Shown here: positions 1-8,911 of the stretch, one piece after another
How the letters are laid out: each line of letters begins with the position of its first letter
How positions within the stretch are numbered: the stretch's first letter is position 1
Origin: CALZIK01 sp945787635
GTDB lineage: Bacteria; Acidobacteriota; Thermoanaerobaculia; Multivoradales; JAHEKO01
Reading direction: 5' to 3'
Assembly: GCA_947259725.1 (NCBI GenBank)
Contig: CAMYNM010000001.1
Coordinates: forward strand, 496,001-560,000
Length of the DNA stretch: 64,000 nucleotides
Made by a program: the position numbers and the translations under genes
Notes under the pieces: model-generated
What the model saw: only the letters and a program-made list of their open reading frames with translations
Databases searched by the model: none
What the model was told of the DNA's origin: nothing

Positions 1-26
1 GGCGAGCGCTCTCGGCTCCCACTCAT

Positions 27-2216
27 TCAAGCCTCGGTCGAAGCCGGGACGACTTCGACCTCCGCGTCCCGGTAGGCCGGAATCCCGCATTCGGGATCCG
101 AGACTCCGCGAGCGATCAAGACGTTGGCCTCCGGCCAGTACATCATCGCGGTCCCGGACCGGATCTCACCGATCTGCACGGTCGCGTCGAGCCGTCCGGT
201 CGCGGAGCGAACGACCACCTGATCGCCTTCTCGCACGCCGATCCGCTCACAATCGGTCTCGGAGAGAACCACTCCGTCTCGACGGGCGCCGACCAGCATG
301 TCTTTGTCTCCCAGGACCATGCTGTTGAATTGCTTGCCGCGGCGGGTGTTGAGCTTGAACTTGCCGTTGGCCTTCGGCGCCGGCGGAACGGAAATCGCGA
401 GGAAGCGAGCCTTCCCGTCGGGGAACCCGAACTGCCCGTCCGCGGCGAGCCGGCGGCCACCCCACTGAAACTGGTCCCCCTTGGCCGACAGTTTCGCGAT
501 GCCGTCGTAGAGAGGCACGACCTCGTTGATCTCTTGCCGAATCGAGGCGGTGTCGGCGAAGGAGCACAGCCGCGCGGCATCATCGCGCACTCGCCCCGCC
601 AGTTCGACCAGCACCCGCCACTCGTCGCGAGCTTCTTCGATTCGCCGGCCGGGTATCTCCGGGCTGTAGATCACCCTGCGCTCGGTGGTGGTTTCGGTCC
701 CGCCACCGGCCACCTCGTATCGGGTCGTAGCCGGCAGCACCAGAACGGTGTCGGCCGGTTCCACGAACATCTGCGGATTGAGCACGATGTCGTGGTGGAT
801 GCGCAGAGCAATTCGGCCGAGTGCTCCGCGCACGAAGTCCGGATCGGGCAAGATGCCGAGCAGGTTGCTGCCGACGCAGTAAGCTACGTCGATCTCGCCC
901 CTGCCGGCCGCCTCGATCATGTCCGCGGCGAAGTACCCCGGCTGCCGCGGAACCCCGAACCCCCACTGTCGGCCCAGCGCCTCGACGCCCGCCGGCTCCA
1001 CCGGGCCGCCTCCGGGCAGCTGATTGGGGACGCACCCCATCTCGGCGCCACCCTGGACACCCGAGTGACCCCGAATCGCCATCAATCCGGTTCCCGGCCG
1101 GCCGACCATCCCGCGCGCCAGTGCCAGGTTGGCGATCGAACTGACGTTCGAAACTCCATGCCGATGCATAGTGATGCCCATCGACCAGATGAAGACCGCC
1201 TTGTCGGCATCGGCGTAGGTTCGCGCGAAGTCGAGCATCTCGGCGCGCGATACGCCCGAGCCCGCCTCGAGCTCTTCGAAGCTCTGCGCCGCGAGCGCCG
1301 CCGCCAACTCGCCCCAGCCTAGGGTGCTGCGGTCGACAAACTCCCGGTCGAGCCAGCCGTTGGCGTCGAGGTGTTTCAGCACGCCATGAATGAACGCGAT
1401 GTCACCGCCGACGCGGACCTGGAAGAAGCGGTCCGCGATCCGGGTACCGAGCAAAGCCGATCTGACCGACGACGGCACCCAGTAGGTCTCGAGCCCGGGT
1501 TCGCGATAGGGATTGACCACCAGCACCCGTGCCCCACGGCGCTTCGCCTGCTCGATGTACTTGATCGCGACCGGCTGGTTGTTGGCCAGGTCGCTGCCGA
1601 ACAAGACGATCAGGTCGGACTCGATCATGTCGGTATAGCTGCACGTCGTGGCGGCGAACCCGACGGTTCGTTTGAGACCGGTGGTGCTCGGCGAGTGGCA
1701 GACCCGGGCCGAATTGTCGACATTGTTGGTGCCCAGAAAGCGCGCGACCTTCTGGGCAACGTAGTAGGTCTCGTTCAGGGTGCCGCGAGACACGAGATAA
1801 AACGCGAGCCGGCTCGGATCGGTCGCCGCGACCCGCTGCGCGGCAAGGTCCAGGGCCTCGTCCCAGGTCAGCCGCGAAAATGCTGCCTCTCCGCGGCGGC
1901 GGATCAGCGGATACGGAATGCGCCCGAGTTCGCGAAGCTCGCGCTCGCTCAGTCGCTCGAGACGATCGCAGTCCGTTGCGGTCCCCTCCCGAAATCCCGG
2001 CATCGTGTTGAGCCTCAGCAAGCTCAAACGAATCCAGCAAAGGTGCACTCCGTCGATCGTCCAGTCCTTCATTCCGGTAGTGCCCAAAGCACAACCGTCG
2101 CAGACGCCGTTGTTGAGGATCTTCCAGGCATAGCGGGGTTGACTGCGGTTATCCCAGATGGATCTCGCGATCGCCTGGTATGGACCGGTCCGACGGCTGA
2201 TGAGGTTGCGGCTCAC
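27..2216 (-). CDS. FdhF/YdeP-family molybdopterin oxidoreductase
   Basis: Probable bis-MGD molybdenum oxidoreductase of the formate-dehydrogenase-like (FdhF/YdeP) family, 729 residues; the substrate cannot be read from sequence. A CDGC pair (C39, C42) lies where the family has its cysteine-containing N-terminus. The stretch RVCHSPS (C173) aligns with the RVUHGPS selenocysteine site of E. coli FdhF, so a Cys is the expected Mo ligand here, followed by the conserved His. Further landmarks are the GSDLANNQP stretch, the IRGHSGVQGGAEMG stretch and a C-terminal molydopterin dinucleotide-binding domain. The frame stays open farther upstream, but I start at the GTG at 2216, whose GTGA overlaps the mobA stop; the extension would be low-complexity sequence inside mobA. 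Coupling with mobA supports an MGD enzyme. No fdhD is visible in the window; it may lie beyond the left edge. Confidence 0.88.
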   Translation of the reverse strand: MSRNLISRRTGPYQAIARSIWDNRSQPRYAWKILNNGVCDGCALGTTGMKDWTIDGVHLCWIRLSLLRLNTMPGFREGTATDCDRLERLSERELRELGRIPYPLIRRRGEAAFSRLTWDEALDLAAQRVAATDPSRLAFYLVSRGTLNETYYVAQKVARFLGTNNVDNSARVCHSPSTTGLKRTVGFAATTCSYTDMIESDLIVLFGSDLANNQPVAIKYIEQAKRRGARVLVVNPYREPGLETYWVPSSVRSALLGTRIADRFFQVRVGGDIAFIHGVLKHLDANGWLDREFVDRSTLGWGELAAALAAQSFEELEAGSGVSRAEMLDFARTYADADKAVFIWSMGITMHRHGVSNVSSIANLALARGMVGRPGTGLMAIRGHSGVQGGAEMGCVPNQLPGGGPVEPAGVEALGRQWGFGVPRQPGYFAADMIEAAGRGEIDVAYCVGSNLLGILPDPDFVRGALGRIALRIHHDIVLNPQMFVEPADTVLVLPATTRYEVAGGGTETTTERRVIYSPEIPGRRIEEARDEWRVLVELAGRVRDDAARLCSFADTASIRQEINEVVPLYDGIAKLSAKGDQFQWGGRRLAADGQFGFPDGKARFLAISVPPAPKANGKFKLNTRRGKQFNSMVLGDKDMLVGARRDGVVLSETDCERIGVREGDQVVVRSATGRLDATVQIGEIRSGTAMMYWPEANVLIARGVSDPECGIPAYRDAEVEVVPASTEA

Positions 2217-2821
2217 GGCGTGGGCGCATCCGAGAGCGGTTCGAGATCGGCGGGCTCGTTGAGATTGTGAAACAGATCCGACCTGTACAGCGCCAGTTCC
2301 GGGTGAATCTCGACCGTCTCGACCGAGAGAATCGCGAGCAGGTCGCGCATGGCCCGAGAACCGGAGTCCAACTGACGGCGAACCACCTCGAGAGTTTCCG
2401 GGCGGTACAAGCCGCACAGGGGCTGCACTCGACCGGCCACCGATGGCACTACGGCCGCGCTGCTTCGGGCCGCCGCCGCGCTTCGTACGATGTACCCAAT
2501 CAGCTCGGTGCTGACGTACGGCAGGTCACAGGCGAGCACAAAAACCGACCGCCGCGATGCAACGCTCGCGCTGAGCGCTGCCTCGAGACCGGCCAGGGGG
2601 CCGCAATCCGATCGCAAATCCGCAATCGCGCGCAGCGACGGCTCCGTCCAGGACGAGCCCGGTTGCGTGGATACCACCACCTCGACGCATTCCGACCGCA
2701 GAGCTTCGGCCGCGCGCAAGACCAGCGAGCGACCTCGAATCTCGAACCTCCGCTTGTCGAACCCCATTCTGTGGCTCGATCCCCCGGCCAGAACAACTCC
2801 CAGGACATCCTCGACAGGCAT
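2213..2821 (-). CDS. mobA: Molybdenum cofactor guanylyltransferase MobA
   Basis: Cytoplasmic enzyme of 202 residues that attaches GMP to molybdopterin to form the MGD cofactor. It begins with the nucleotidyltransferase signature LAGGSSHRMGFDK (GTP-binding loop), then has CDLP with the metal-binding Asp and an NLNEPADL stretch near the C-terminus, the order expected for MobA. The frame is open to 3211, but the ATG at 2821 places the signature at residue 11 as in the family and avoids overlapping the divergent response regulator. Its stop overlaps the GTG of the molybdopterin oxidoreductase, so the two are likely translationally coupled and the product serves that enzyme. Confidence 0.9.
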   Translation of the reverse strand: MPVEDVLGVVLAGGSSHRMGFDKRRFEIRGRSLVLRAAEALRSECVEVVVSTQPGSSWTEPSLRAIADLRSDCGPLAGLEAALSASVASRRSVFVLACDLPYVSTELIGYIVRSAAAARSSAAVVPSVAGRVQPLCGLYRPETLEVVRRQLDSGSRAMRDLLAILSVETVEIHPELALYRSDLFHNLNEPADLEPLSDAPTP

Positions 2822-2920
2822 TGGATCGGATCCTACCAAGCCCTTGTGATGCCGGAATCCTCGTAACATTGGTGGTAGGCTTTCGCCGTCGCGCAATCCA
2901 CCATCAATCGACGCCGCTGC

Positions 2921-3295
2921 ATGAGCAAGACCGTACTCCTCGTTGACGACGAAAAACACGTGGTCAACGTGGTGGGTGCCATGCTCGAGCAGCGCGGATT
3001 CAAGGTCGTCACCGCGGGCTCCGGCGAGGAAGCACTCGAGCTGCTCGAGAAGACCAGCGTAGATCTGGCGCTCCTCGACATCATCCTGCCGGGCATTGAC
3101 GGCGCCACATTGGCCCAACAGGTTCGAGCGCGGCCGGTGACCGAGAACCTGCCCATCGTGTTCCTGACCGGGTTGGTGGAGATCGACGAGATTCACCGCA
3201 GCGGCCACCAAATCGGCGGGCAGTACTTTCTCGCCAAGCCCTTCGACTCCACCGAGCTGTTCGAAGTCATTGAGCGAGCGATGGCCGAAGCGTAG
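2921..3295 (+). CDS. Stand-alone response regulator receiver protein
   Basis: Single-domain CheY-like receiver of 124 residues with no output domain. It has the acidic pair after beta-1 (VDDE), the phosphoacceptor Asp in LALLDIILPG (about D53), the Thr in VFLTGL and the Lys in AKPF, so it should be phosphorylatable. No histidine kinase is adjacent; a signalling cluster lies 13 kb away. The next gene starts inside its last codons, suggesting co-transcription with the M16 peptidases, though a functional link is not evident. Confidence 0.9.
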   Translation: MSKTVLLVDDEKHVVNVVGAMLEQRGFKVVTAGSGEEALELLEKTSVDLALLDIILPGIDGATLAQQVRARPVTENLPIVFLTGLVEIDEIHRSGHQIGGQYFLAKPFDSTELFEVIERAMAEA

Positions 3296-4853
3296 GCTCG
3301 CCGCGGCGATCGCGGTCCTTTTCGCGACCGATGCCGCCGCGGGTGCGCCACCTCAGGAACCGGTTGCCGTAAGCGGCCCGGTGCCGCCACGCCTGACCGC
3401 CTCAGCCTCGTCGCCGCAGGTGCCTGTGCTGCCGATCGAAGAGATCGTTCTCGCCAACGGGTTCCGACTTCTGCTGGTCGATCGACCCACCCAATCCACG
3501 GTGGAAGCCGGCTGGGTCATCCCGACCGGCTCGTTCGACGATCCCGAGGGAGCCGCTGGGATGAGCCACCTGCTCGAGCACCTGCTCTTCAAGGGAACTA
3601 AGACCATCGGTACCCGCTCCTACGAGCGGGAAAAGCCGCTGCTCGACGAAGAAGACCGGCTCACCGCCGAGTTGGAGCGCCTGCCCGCCTCAGGCAAGCG
3701 CCGTCAGAGGCGGGCCTCCCTACTCGAAGCCCTGAGCGACGTTCGCCGCCGAGCCACCGCCCTCGCGCGCCTCGGCGAGCTGTCACTCCACTACTCCGAG
3801 GCCGGAGCCACCGGGCTCAACGCCCATACCTTCAAGGACTTCGCGCTTCATCTGGTGACCCTTCCAGCCGAAAAACTCGAGCTTTGGTTCTGGCTCGAGT
3901 CCGATCGGCTGTCGAACCCGGTCCTGCGCGAGTTTCACAAGGAGATCACGGTCATTGGCGAGGAGCGCCGGCAGCGCATCGAATCGACCCCCGGCGGCGA
4001 GCAGGACGAAGCGTTCGAGGCACGTTTCTGGGGCGCCTCGAACTACGCCCATCGCCCGCTCGGGCGTCCGCCGGAGCTGCAGTCGATTTCCAGGAGCGAG
4101 GCTCGGGCGTTTTTTGACTACTGGTTTCAGCCCGATCGTCTGACTGCGGTGCTGGTCGGTGACCTGGGCAGCGCCGACGTGCGGAAACTCGCCGAGCTCT
4201 ACTTCGGACGCTTGCGCCCGCGAAACGGTCGCCGCGCGGAGCTCGCAGCCAACGCGGCGCGAGCCGCGCAAAGGCGGGCGGCCACGACGGTCCCGGACCG
4301 GACCGAGCCGTGGAGAACCAACTGCGCGTGCGCCACGCAGCTGCGCGTGCTCTATCCAGCGGTCTCCTTTCATCACCCCGATTCCTACCCGTTGCAGGTC
4401 CTCTCGGGAGTGCTCAACGGCCGCGCCGGCAGGCTCCACCGATCCCTGGTCGTCGATCGCCGTCTCGCCCGCAGCACGGCATCGCGGCTCCAGGCGTACC
4501 GGCACGAGGGCTTGTTCGCCCTGGATGCCGAGCCGACCGGAACGCATTCTCCCGAGAACCTCCTCGAGGCCTGGAACGAAGAGCTCTCGGCGCTCCACCG
4601 AGAGCCCCCCGCGGCGCTCGAGGTGACGAGGGTCCGCAACCAGCTAGCCGCCGACGCCCTTCGCCGGCTGCAGGATCCGGCCATCCTGCGCACCCAACTG
4701 CTCGTTTATGCAGGCCTCGGCCATTGGCGAGAGATCTACGCCGGCCCCGCGAATCTCCTCGAGGTCACGCCCGGCGACGTGCAGCGAGTCTCCCGAACCT
4801 ACCTGACCCCCGAGCGGTCCTCGATCGCTTTCTACCAGGGCCCGTCGCAATGA
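3270..4853 (+). CDS. M16 family zinc metallopeptidase, catalytic subunit
   Basis: Secreted or periplasmic M16 (pitrilysin/processing-peptidase type) protease of 527 residues. A signal peptide with an arginine-rich start and hydrophobic core covers about residues 1-25. The inverted zinc motif HLLEH is at residues 100-104, and the downstream Glu of VIGEERRQR fits the third ligand. A charged, probably coiled insertion of about 60 residues follows the motif, as in some bacterial M16 proteins. The start is the TTG at 3270, inside the response regulator; no later start retains the signal peptide. The stop overlaps the ATG of a second M16 gene lacking the zinc motif, so the two probably form an active/inactive heterodimer. 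Confidence 0.88.
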   Translation: MSERWPKRRLAAAIAVLFATDAAAGAPPQEPVAVSGPVPPRLTASASSPQVPVLPIEEIVLANGFRLLLVDRPTQSTVEAGWVIPTGSFDDPEGAAGMSHLLEHLLFKGTKTIGTRSYEREKPLLDEEDRLTAELERLPASGKRRQRRASLLEALSDVRRRATALARLGELSLHYSEAGATGLNAHTFKDFALHLVTLPAEKLELWFWLESDRLSNPVLREFHKEITVIGEERRQRIESTPGGEQDEAFEARFWGASNYAHRPLGRPPELQSISRSEARAFFDYWFQPDRLTAVLVGDLGSADVRKLAELYFGRLRPRNGRRAELAANAARAAQRRAATTVPDRTEPWRTNCACATQLRVLYPAVSFHHPDSYPLQVLSGVLNGRAGRLHRSLVVDRRLARSTASRLQAYRHEGLFALDAEPTGTHSPENLLEAWNEELSALHREPPAALEVTRVRNQLAADALRRLQDPAILRTQLLVYAGLGHWREIYAGPANLLEVTPGDVQRVSRTYLTPERSSIAFYQGPSQ

Positions 4854-6430
4854 CCTACGCGCGGCCGGCCTTGGTTCTCGGAATCGCTCTCCTGAGCCTC
4901 GGCCGGAGCGTCTTCTCGGCCGAGATTCCGGCCCACCCCCGGATATTGCGGTTCCCGCCCTCAGCGTTCGAGGTGCCGATGTCCGATCCCCGCCGGATCG
5001 AGCCGGCTCCCGACACCGTCGCGTTTGTCGAGCGGGATTCCCTCCTGCCCCTGATCGAATTGACGTTCGCGTTTCGCGTCGGAAGCCATGACGACCCGCG
5101 CGATCGCACCGGACTGGCGGTCCTGACCGGCGCGATGCTGACCCGAGGCGGCAGTGAGGCGCTGGCTCCGGCCGATCTCGACGCGGCCCTCGAAACCGCA
5201 GGCGCTGATCTGCATTCGTTCGTTCGTGGACAACGAACCGCCGTCCGCCTCAGCGTACCGACGTGGGCGGCGCCGCAAGCGATCGAGATCCTGTTCGACC
5301 TGGTCACCGCACCCAGGTTCGACGGCGAGGTCCTGGATGTCGTCCGTCGATCCGCCCTCGAGAGACTCGACCGACGCAACGAGGATCCGCTCGATGTGCT
5401 CGAGCGGGAGTGGACCTGGCTGGTGCTGGGACGAGCCCATCCAGCCGGGCGCGCTCCGACGACGGCCAGCCTCGCGGCGATCTCGCGCGCCGACATGGCT
5501 TCGTTCTACCGATGCTTCTTCCGGCCCGAAGAGATGGTCGCGGCGATCTCGGGAGACTTCTCGGCAGACCTCCTGGGGCGCATCCAGAAACGATTCGCCG
5601 CCTGGGGGCGACTCTCGAGCGACCGCTCGGAGTGCGGCTCGTCGGGCACGGGCTCGACGCCCGCCGACCGAGCTTCCCCTGCGCGACTCCGGGTGGGCGC
5701 CACCTCGGTTGCCGGTCGCCCTCCTCCTCCCGCCGGCGCTCGGGTGGTCCTCGCCCCGCATCCGACTCCGCAAGCCAAGCTAATGATCGGGCACCGCCTC
5801 GAAAGGCCGCCGGCGTGGAACGACCCGGAGCGCTTCGCTTTGCTGGTCGCTGGAGAGATCCTCGGCGGCGGCGGCGCCATCTCACGGCTCAACGGCCGCC
5901 TCAGAACCTCCGAGGGTCTCGTTTATCGCGCGTCCGCCGATCTCGAGTTGGATGCCGCGGGCCAAGAGGACTTTCGCATTTTTCTCGAAACCCGGCCCGA
6001 GCGCGTCTGGCGCGCCATCGAGTTGGTGGAGCAAGAGGTCGCTCGCCTGCGCGACGAGTTGGTTCATCCGCGTGAGTTCGAGATCGTCCGCCAGACCCTG
6101 ATCGGGAATCTGCGCTCGGATTTCGACACCGCCGAGGAGATCGCCGGCTACCTCGCCGAAAACGAGCTGCTCGGTAGGCCTCCCGACTACTGGCGCCGCT
6201 ATGCACAGGCCCTCGAGAGGGTGGGGCGCGAGGAGATCCGGTCCGCCGCGCGTAAGTATCTGCGTCCGAAAGACTTCATCGTGCTCGTGGTCGGTCCGGA
6301 GGGCGAGCTTCTGGACCAGCCGGAGGCCGGCCGCATCGGCTCTGCGGGCGACCGGCGGATCGAGATCCTGCCTCGCCGGCACCCCGGCACTCTCGAGCCT
6401 CTCGATTCGAAGCCCGGCACGGACTCCTAG
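4850..6430 (+). CDS. M16 family peptidase-like protein, non-catalytic subunit
   Basis: Partner of the preceding gene, 526 residues, joined to it by an ATGA overlap. An N-terminal signal peptide of about 23 residues ends at VFSA. The M16 fold is recognisable, but where HxxEH should be the sequence reads LTGAMLTRGG, so zinc binding is lost. The C-terminal half carries the GGGAISRLNGRLR...GLVYRA stretch, which matches the R/Y substrate-binding region of M16 proteins. In this family inactive partners contribute substrate binding to the cavity formed with the active subunit. Substrate unknown. The frame is open upstream to 4310 inside the first M16 gene, but that extension has no M16 similarity. 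Confidence 0.86.
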   Translation: MTYARPALVLGIALLSLGRSVFSAEIPAHPRILRFPPSAFEVPMSDPRRIEPAPDTVAFVERDSLLPLIELTFAFRVGSHDDPRDRTGLAVLTGAMLTRGGSEALAPADLDAALETAGADLHSFVRGQRTAVRLSVPTWAAPQAIEILFDLVTAPRFDGEVLDVVRRSALERLDRRNEDPLDVLEREWTWLVLGRAHPAGRAPTTASLAAISRADMASFYRCFFRPEEMVAAISGDFSADLLGRIQKRFAAWGRLSSDRSECGSSGTGSTPADRASPARLRVGATSVAGRPPPPAGARVVLAPHPTPQAKLMIGHRLERPPAWNDPERFALLVAGEILGGGGAISRLNGRLRTSEGLVYRASADLELDAAGQEDFRIFLETRPERVWRAIELVEQEVARLRDELVHPREFEIVRQTLIGNLRSDFDTAEEIAGYLAENELLGRPPDYWRRYAQALERVGREEIRSAARKYLRPKDFIVLVVGPEGELLDQPEAGRIGSAGDRRIEILPRRHPGTLEPLDSKPGTDS

Positions 6431-6435
6431 CCACC

Positions 6436-8817
6436 CTACTCTCGTATCAGGCGCAGGCTCTCGCGAACGACGTCGCTCGACTTCGGGAGAAAATCGAACT
6501 CGAGCGGCGGCGAATACGGCACCGGAGTATCGGGCGCGGCCACTCTGCGCACCGGCGCGTCGAGATCGTAGAAGCACTCGTCGGCGAGAAGCGCCGCGAG
6601 CTCGCCGCCCAGACCGCCCCGGGTGGTGTCTTCATGAACCACGAGCGCCCGATTGGTCTTCTTGACCGACGCCCGGATCGCATCGACATCCAACGGCGAG
6701 AGCGATCGCAGATCTAGAATCTCGACCTCGCAGCCCTGGCCGGCCAGCTCCGTGGCGGCGTCGAGACAGGTCCAGACCATCGCGCCATAGGTCAAGATAG
6801 TCAGATCGGTTCCGCTCCTACGCACCACGGCCTTGCCGATCGGCACCTCATGCTGGGCGCCCAGGGGCACGTCTTCGCGAAGATCGGGCCGGAAGAAACC
6901 GTACAGGCCCTTGGCCTCGAGGAAGATGACCGGATTCTCGTCGCGAATCGCAGCGATCATAAGGCCCTTGGCGTCGGCCGGGGTCGAGGGGGCCACGATC
7001 TTCCACCCGGGCGTTCGAACAAACCACATCTCCGGGCACTGACTGTGGAAAGGCCCCCCACCCAGGAGCATGTTCAGCTTGCCGGTGGCCCCGCCGTAGG
7101 GCAGCCTCACCACCATCGGAACGGCGCGTCCCCAGCGCCAGTGCACCTTGGCGGCGTTGTTGACCAGCGCGTTGAACGCCGGAGCCAGAAAGTCGGCAAA
7201 CTGCATCTCCACAACCGGCCGGAGACCCGCGAGGGCCGCGCCCACTCCGCAACCGACGATCGCCGACTCGGCCAGAGGGGTGTTCAGGCACCGCTCTCTC
7301 CCGAAGCTCTTGGCGAGGCCGCGGGTCACCCCAAAGGCCCCTCCGTAGCGACCGCCGACGTCCTCCCCCAGCACACAGACCGATTCATCCTCGGACATCA
7401 TCTCGACCAGGGCCTGCCGCACCGCCTCGTCATAGGCCATCCGCCTGGTTTCGGGATCACTCGCGGGCCGGGGCACCGGCAGCTTCCGCGGCGCGTAGAC
7501 CCGCTCTCGGTACTCGCTCGGCTCGGGCCACGCAGCGACCTTCGCCTTTTCCGCCGCGCCGGCCACGCTCTCTGCCGCCTCGGCCCGGAGCGAATCCAGG
7601 TCACCCTCGGCAAGCACACCGGTGTCTACGAGGTTGCTGGCGTACATCTCGATCGGGTCATGCCGCTCCCAGGCCCTGCGCTCCTCTTCGTATTCGTACC
7701 CCGCCACCTTGACCTCGGGGTTGCCGTGAAACCGATCGTCGTCGTGATGCGCGTGCCCGCTGCGCCGGTAGGAGACCAGCTCGATCAAAGCCGGGCCCTC
7801 TCCGGAACGCGCGCGAGCCGCCGCCCAGGCGACACCCGCGGCCACCACCTCCGGGTCGTTGCCGAACAGGGTTGCGCCAGGAATTCCATAGCCGGCCGCG
7901 CGAGCGGCGAAGCGGTCGGCCCGGCACTGCTCGCTGACGTGGGTGCCGAGCGCCCATTGATTGTTCTCGACGATGAACACCATCGGCAGCATTTGGACGG
8001 CCGCGAGGTTTACCGCCTCGTGCCACTCGCCCAGGCTGGCGCCTCCGTCTCCGATGAATCCCACGCACACACGGTCCTGCGTCCGCTGCTTGGCGGCGAA
8101 GGCGATTCCCACCAGGGTCTGGACCGCTATAGCCAGGGGCGCCGCCGGCGGCAGCACGCCGCGGTCGAAGTCCCCGACGTGGAGGTCCCGGCCACCGACC
8201 GGAGTGCCGCTCTTGCCGTACTGCACCAGGATCGGATGCAGGGGATCCGGATCGAACATCATCCGCGCGCCGAGATCGCGAATCATCGGGCTGATGACGT
8301 CTCCCTCGTACCCCGGCCCACCGGGATACTCCGGCGGCCGGCGAAGGCGCAGCGCCGCGCCGGCGATCGCCTCCTGCCCGGTCGAGCGGAAGCCCTTTTG
8401 AGGCGATGGATACTCGCCCCAGTAGATCTCCTTGCGGTCGAACGCGAGCTTCAGAAAGTCGTCGGTGGCGCGGGTCAGCAGCATCGCCCTCAGCATCTCG
8501 AGCTTCTCGTCTCGAGCGATGGAGGTGCGGATGCGGCGGCGCTCGAAAAAGCCGCGCACCAACACTTCCAGGACCTCCTGATTGCGGGCCACCGCGCGGC
8601 GGTGGCTGACCATCGGATAGAGCCTCGCTTCGGCAAACTCAGGACCAGTCTGGTAACGAGCGTGAATCCGCTCGAGTAGCGCGAGCTCGAGATCTTCTTC
8701 GCTCTGCACTTTCGGCGGAAGGTCCCGAATCAGGAACGGCGCTTCCAGGCTCAGAAAGCCGTGAAGCTCCTGAAGCAGGTCCCTGGGAAGGGCCGGTGAG
8801 AGGTTCTTTTCCGACAT
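6436..8817 (-). CDS. Fused alpha-beta E1 component of a 2-oxoacid dehydrogenase
   Basis: Thiamine-diphosphate-dependent E1 of 793 residues with both subunits in one chain, most like the branched-chain 2-oxoacid dehydrogenase class. The alpha-type half (about 1-430) has the ThDP motif GDGGASLGEWHEAVN...NN and an EYPSPQKGFRSTGQEA stretch. The beta-type half (about 455-793) has GEDVGGRYGGAFGVT, NTPLAESAIVG and the MQFADFL region typical of E1 beta. It would decarboxylate a 2-oxoacid and reductively acylate the E2 lipoyl domain. No E2 or E3 gene is near. Substrate specificity (pyruvate or branched-chain keto acids) cannot be settled by eye. It lies 94 bp downstream of the RND operon on the same strand and converges with the M16 pair only 5 bp away. 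Confidence 0.9.
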   Translation of the reverse strand: MSEKNLSPALPRDLLQELHGFLSLEAPFLIRDLPPKVQSEEDLELALLERIHARYQTGPEFAEARLYPMVSHRRAVARNQEVLEVLVRGFFERRRIRTSIARDEKLEMLRAMLLTRATDDFLKLAFDRKEIYWGEYPSPQKGFRSTGQEAIAGAALRLRRPPEYPGGPGYEGDVISPMIRDLGARMMFDPDPLHPILVQYGKSGTPVGGRDLHVGDFDRGVLPPAAPLAIAVQTLVGIAFAAKQRTQDRVCVGFIGDGGASLGEWHEAVNLAAVQMLPMVFIVENNQWALGTHVSEQCRADRFAARAAGYGIPGATLFGNDPEVVAAGVAWAAARARSGEGPALIELVSYRRSGHAHHDDDRFHGNPEVKVAGYEYEEERRAWERHDPIEMYASNLVDTGVLAEGDLDSLRAEAAESVAGAAEKAKVAAWPEPSEYRERVYAPRKLPVPRPASDPETRRMAYDEAVRQALVEMMSEDESVCVLGEDVGGRYGGAFGVTRGLAKSFGRERCLNTPLAESAIVGCGVGAALAGLRPVVEMQFADFLAPAFNALVNNAAKVHWRWGRAVPMVVRLPYGGATGKLNMLLGGGPFHSQCPEMWFVRTPGWKIVAPSTPADAKGLMIAAIRDENPVIFLEAKGLYGFFRPDLREDVPLGAQHEVPIGKAVVRRSGTDLTILTYGAMVWTCLDAATELAGQGCEVEILDLRSLSPLDVDAIRASVKKTNRALVVHEDTTRGGLGGELAALLADECFYDLDAPVRRVAAPDTPVPYSPPLEFDFLPKSSDVVRESLRLIRE

Positions 8818-8911
8818 GCGCGTGCGCCAGTATAGCGGCGCGGCCGGGTCGCAATCGGTCCGAAACCCGAGCCGTCGAAGCGGCTGGTCGGCTCAGGTCA
8901 GGTGCTTCTCG

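Noticed and set aside
2217..2417. N-terminal extension of the molybdopterin oxidoreductase upstream of 2216
   Set aside because: It is out-of-frame mobA sequence, Arg/Ser-rich, unlike any FdhF N-terminus; the GTGA overlap gives a better start.
8829..8834. TATACT -10-like box before the E1 gene
   Set aside because: No -35 box at suitable spacing, and the start codon is only 11 bases away, so the leader would be nearly absent.
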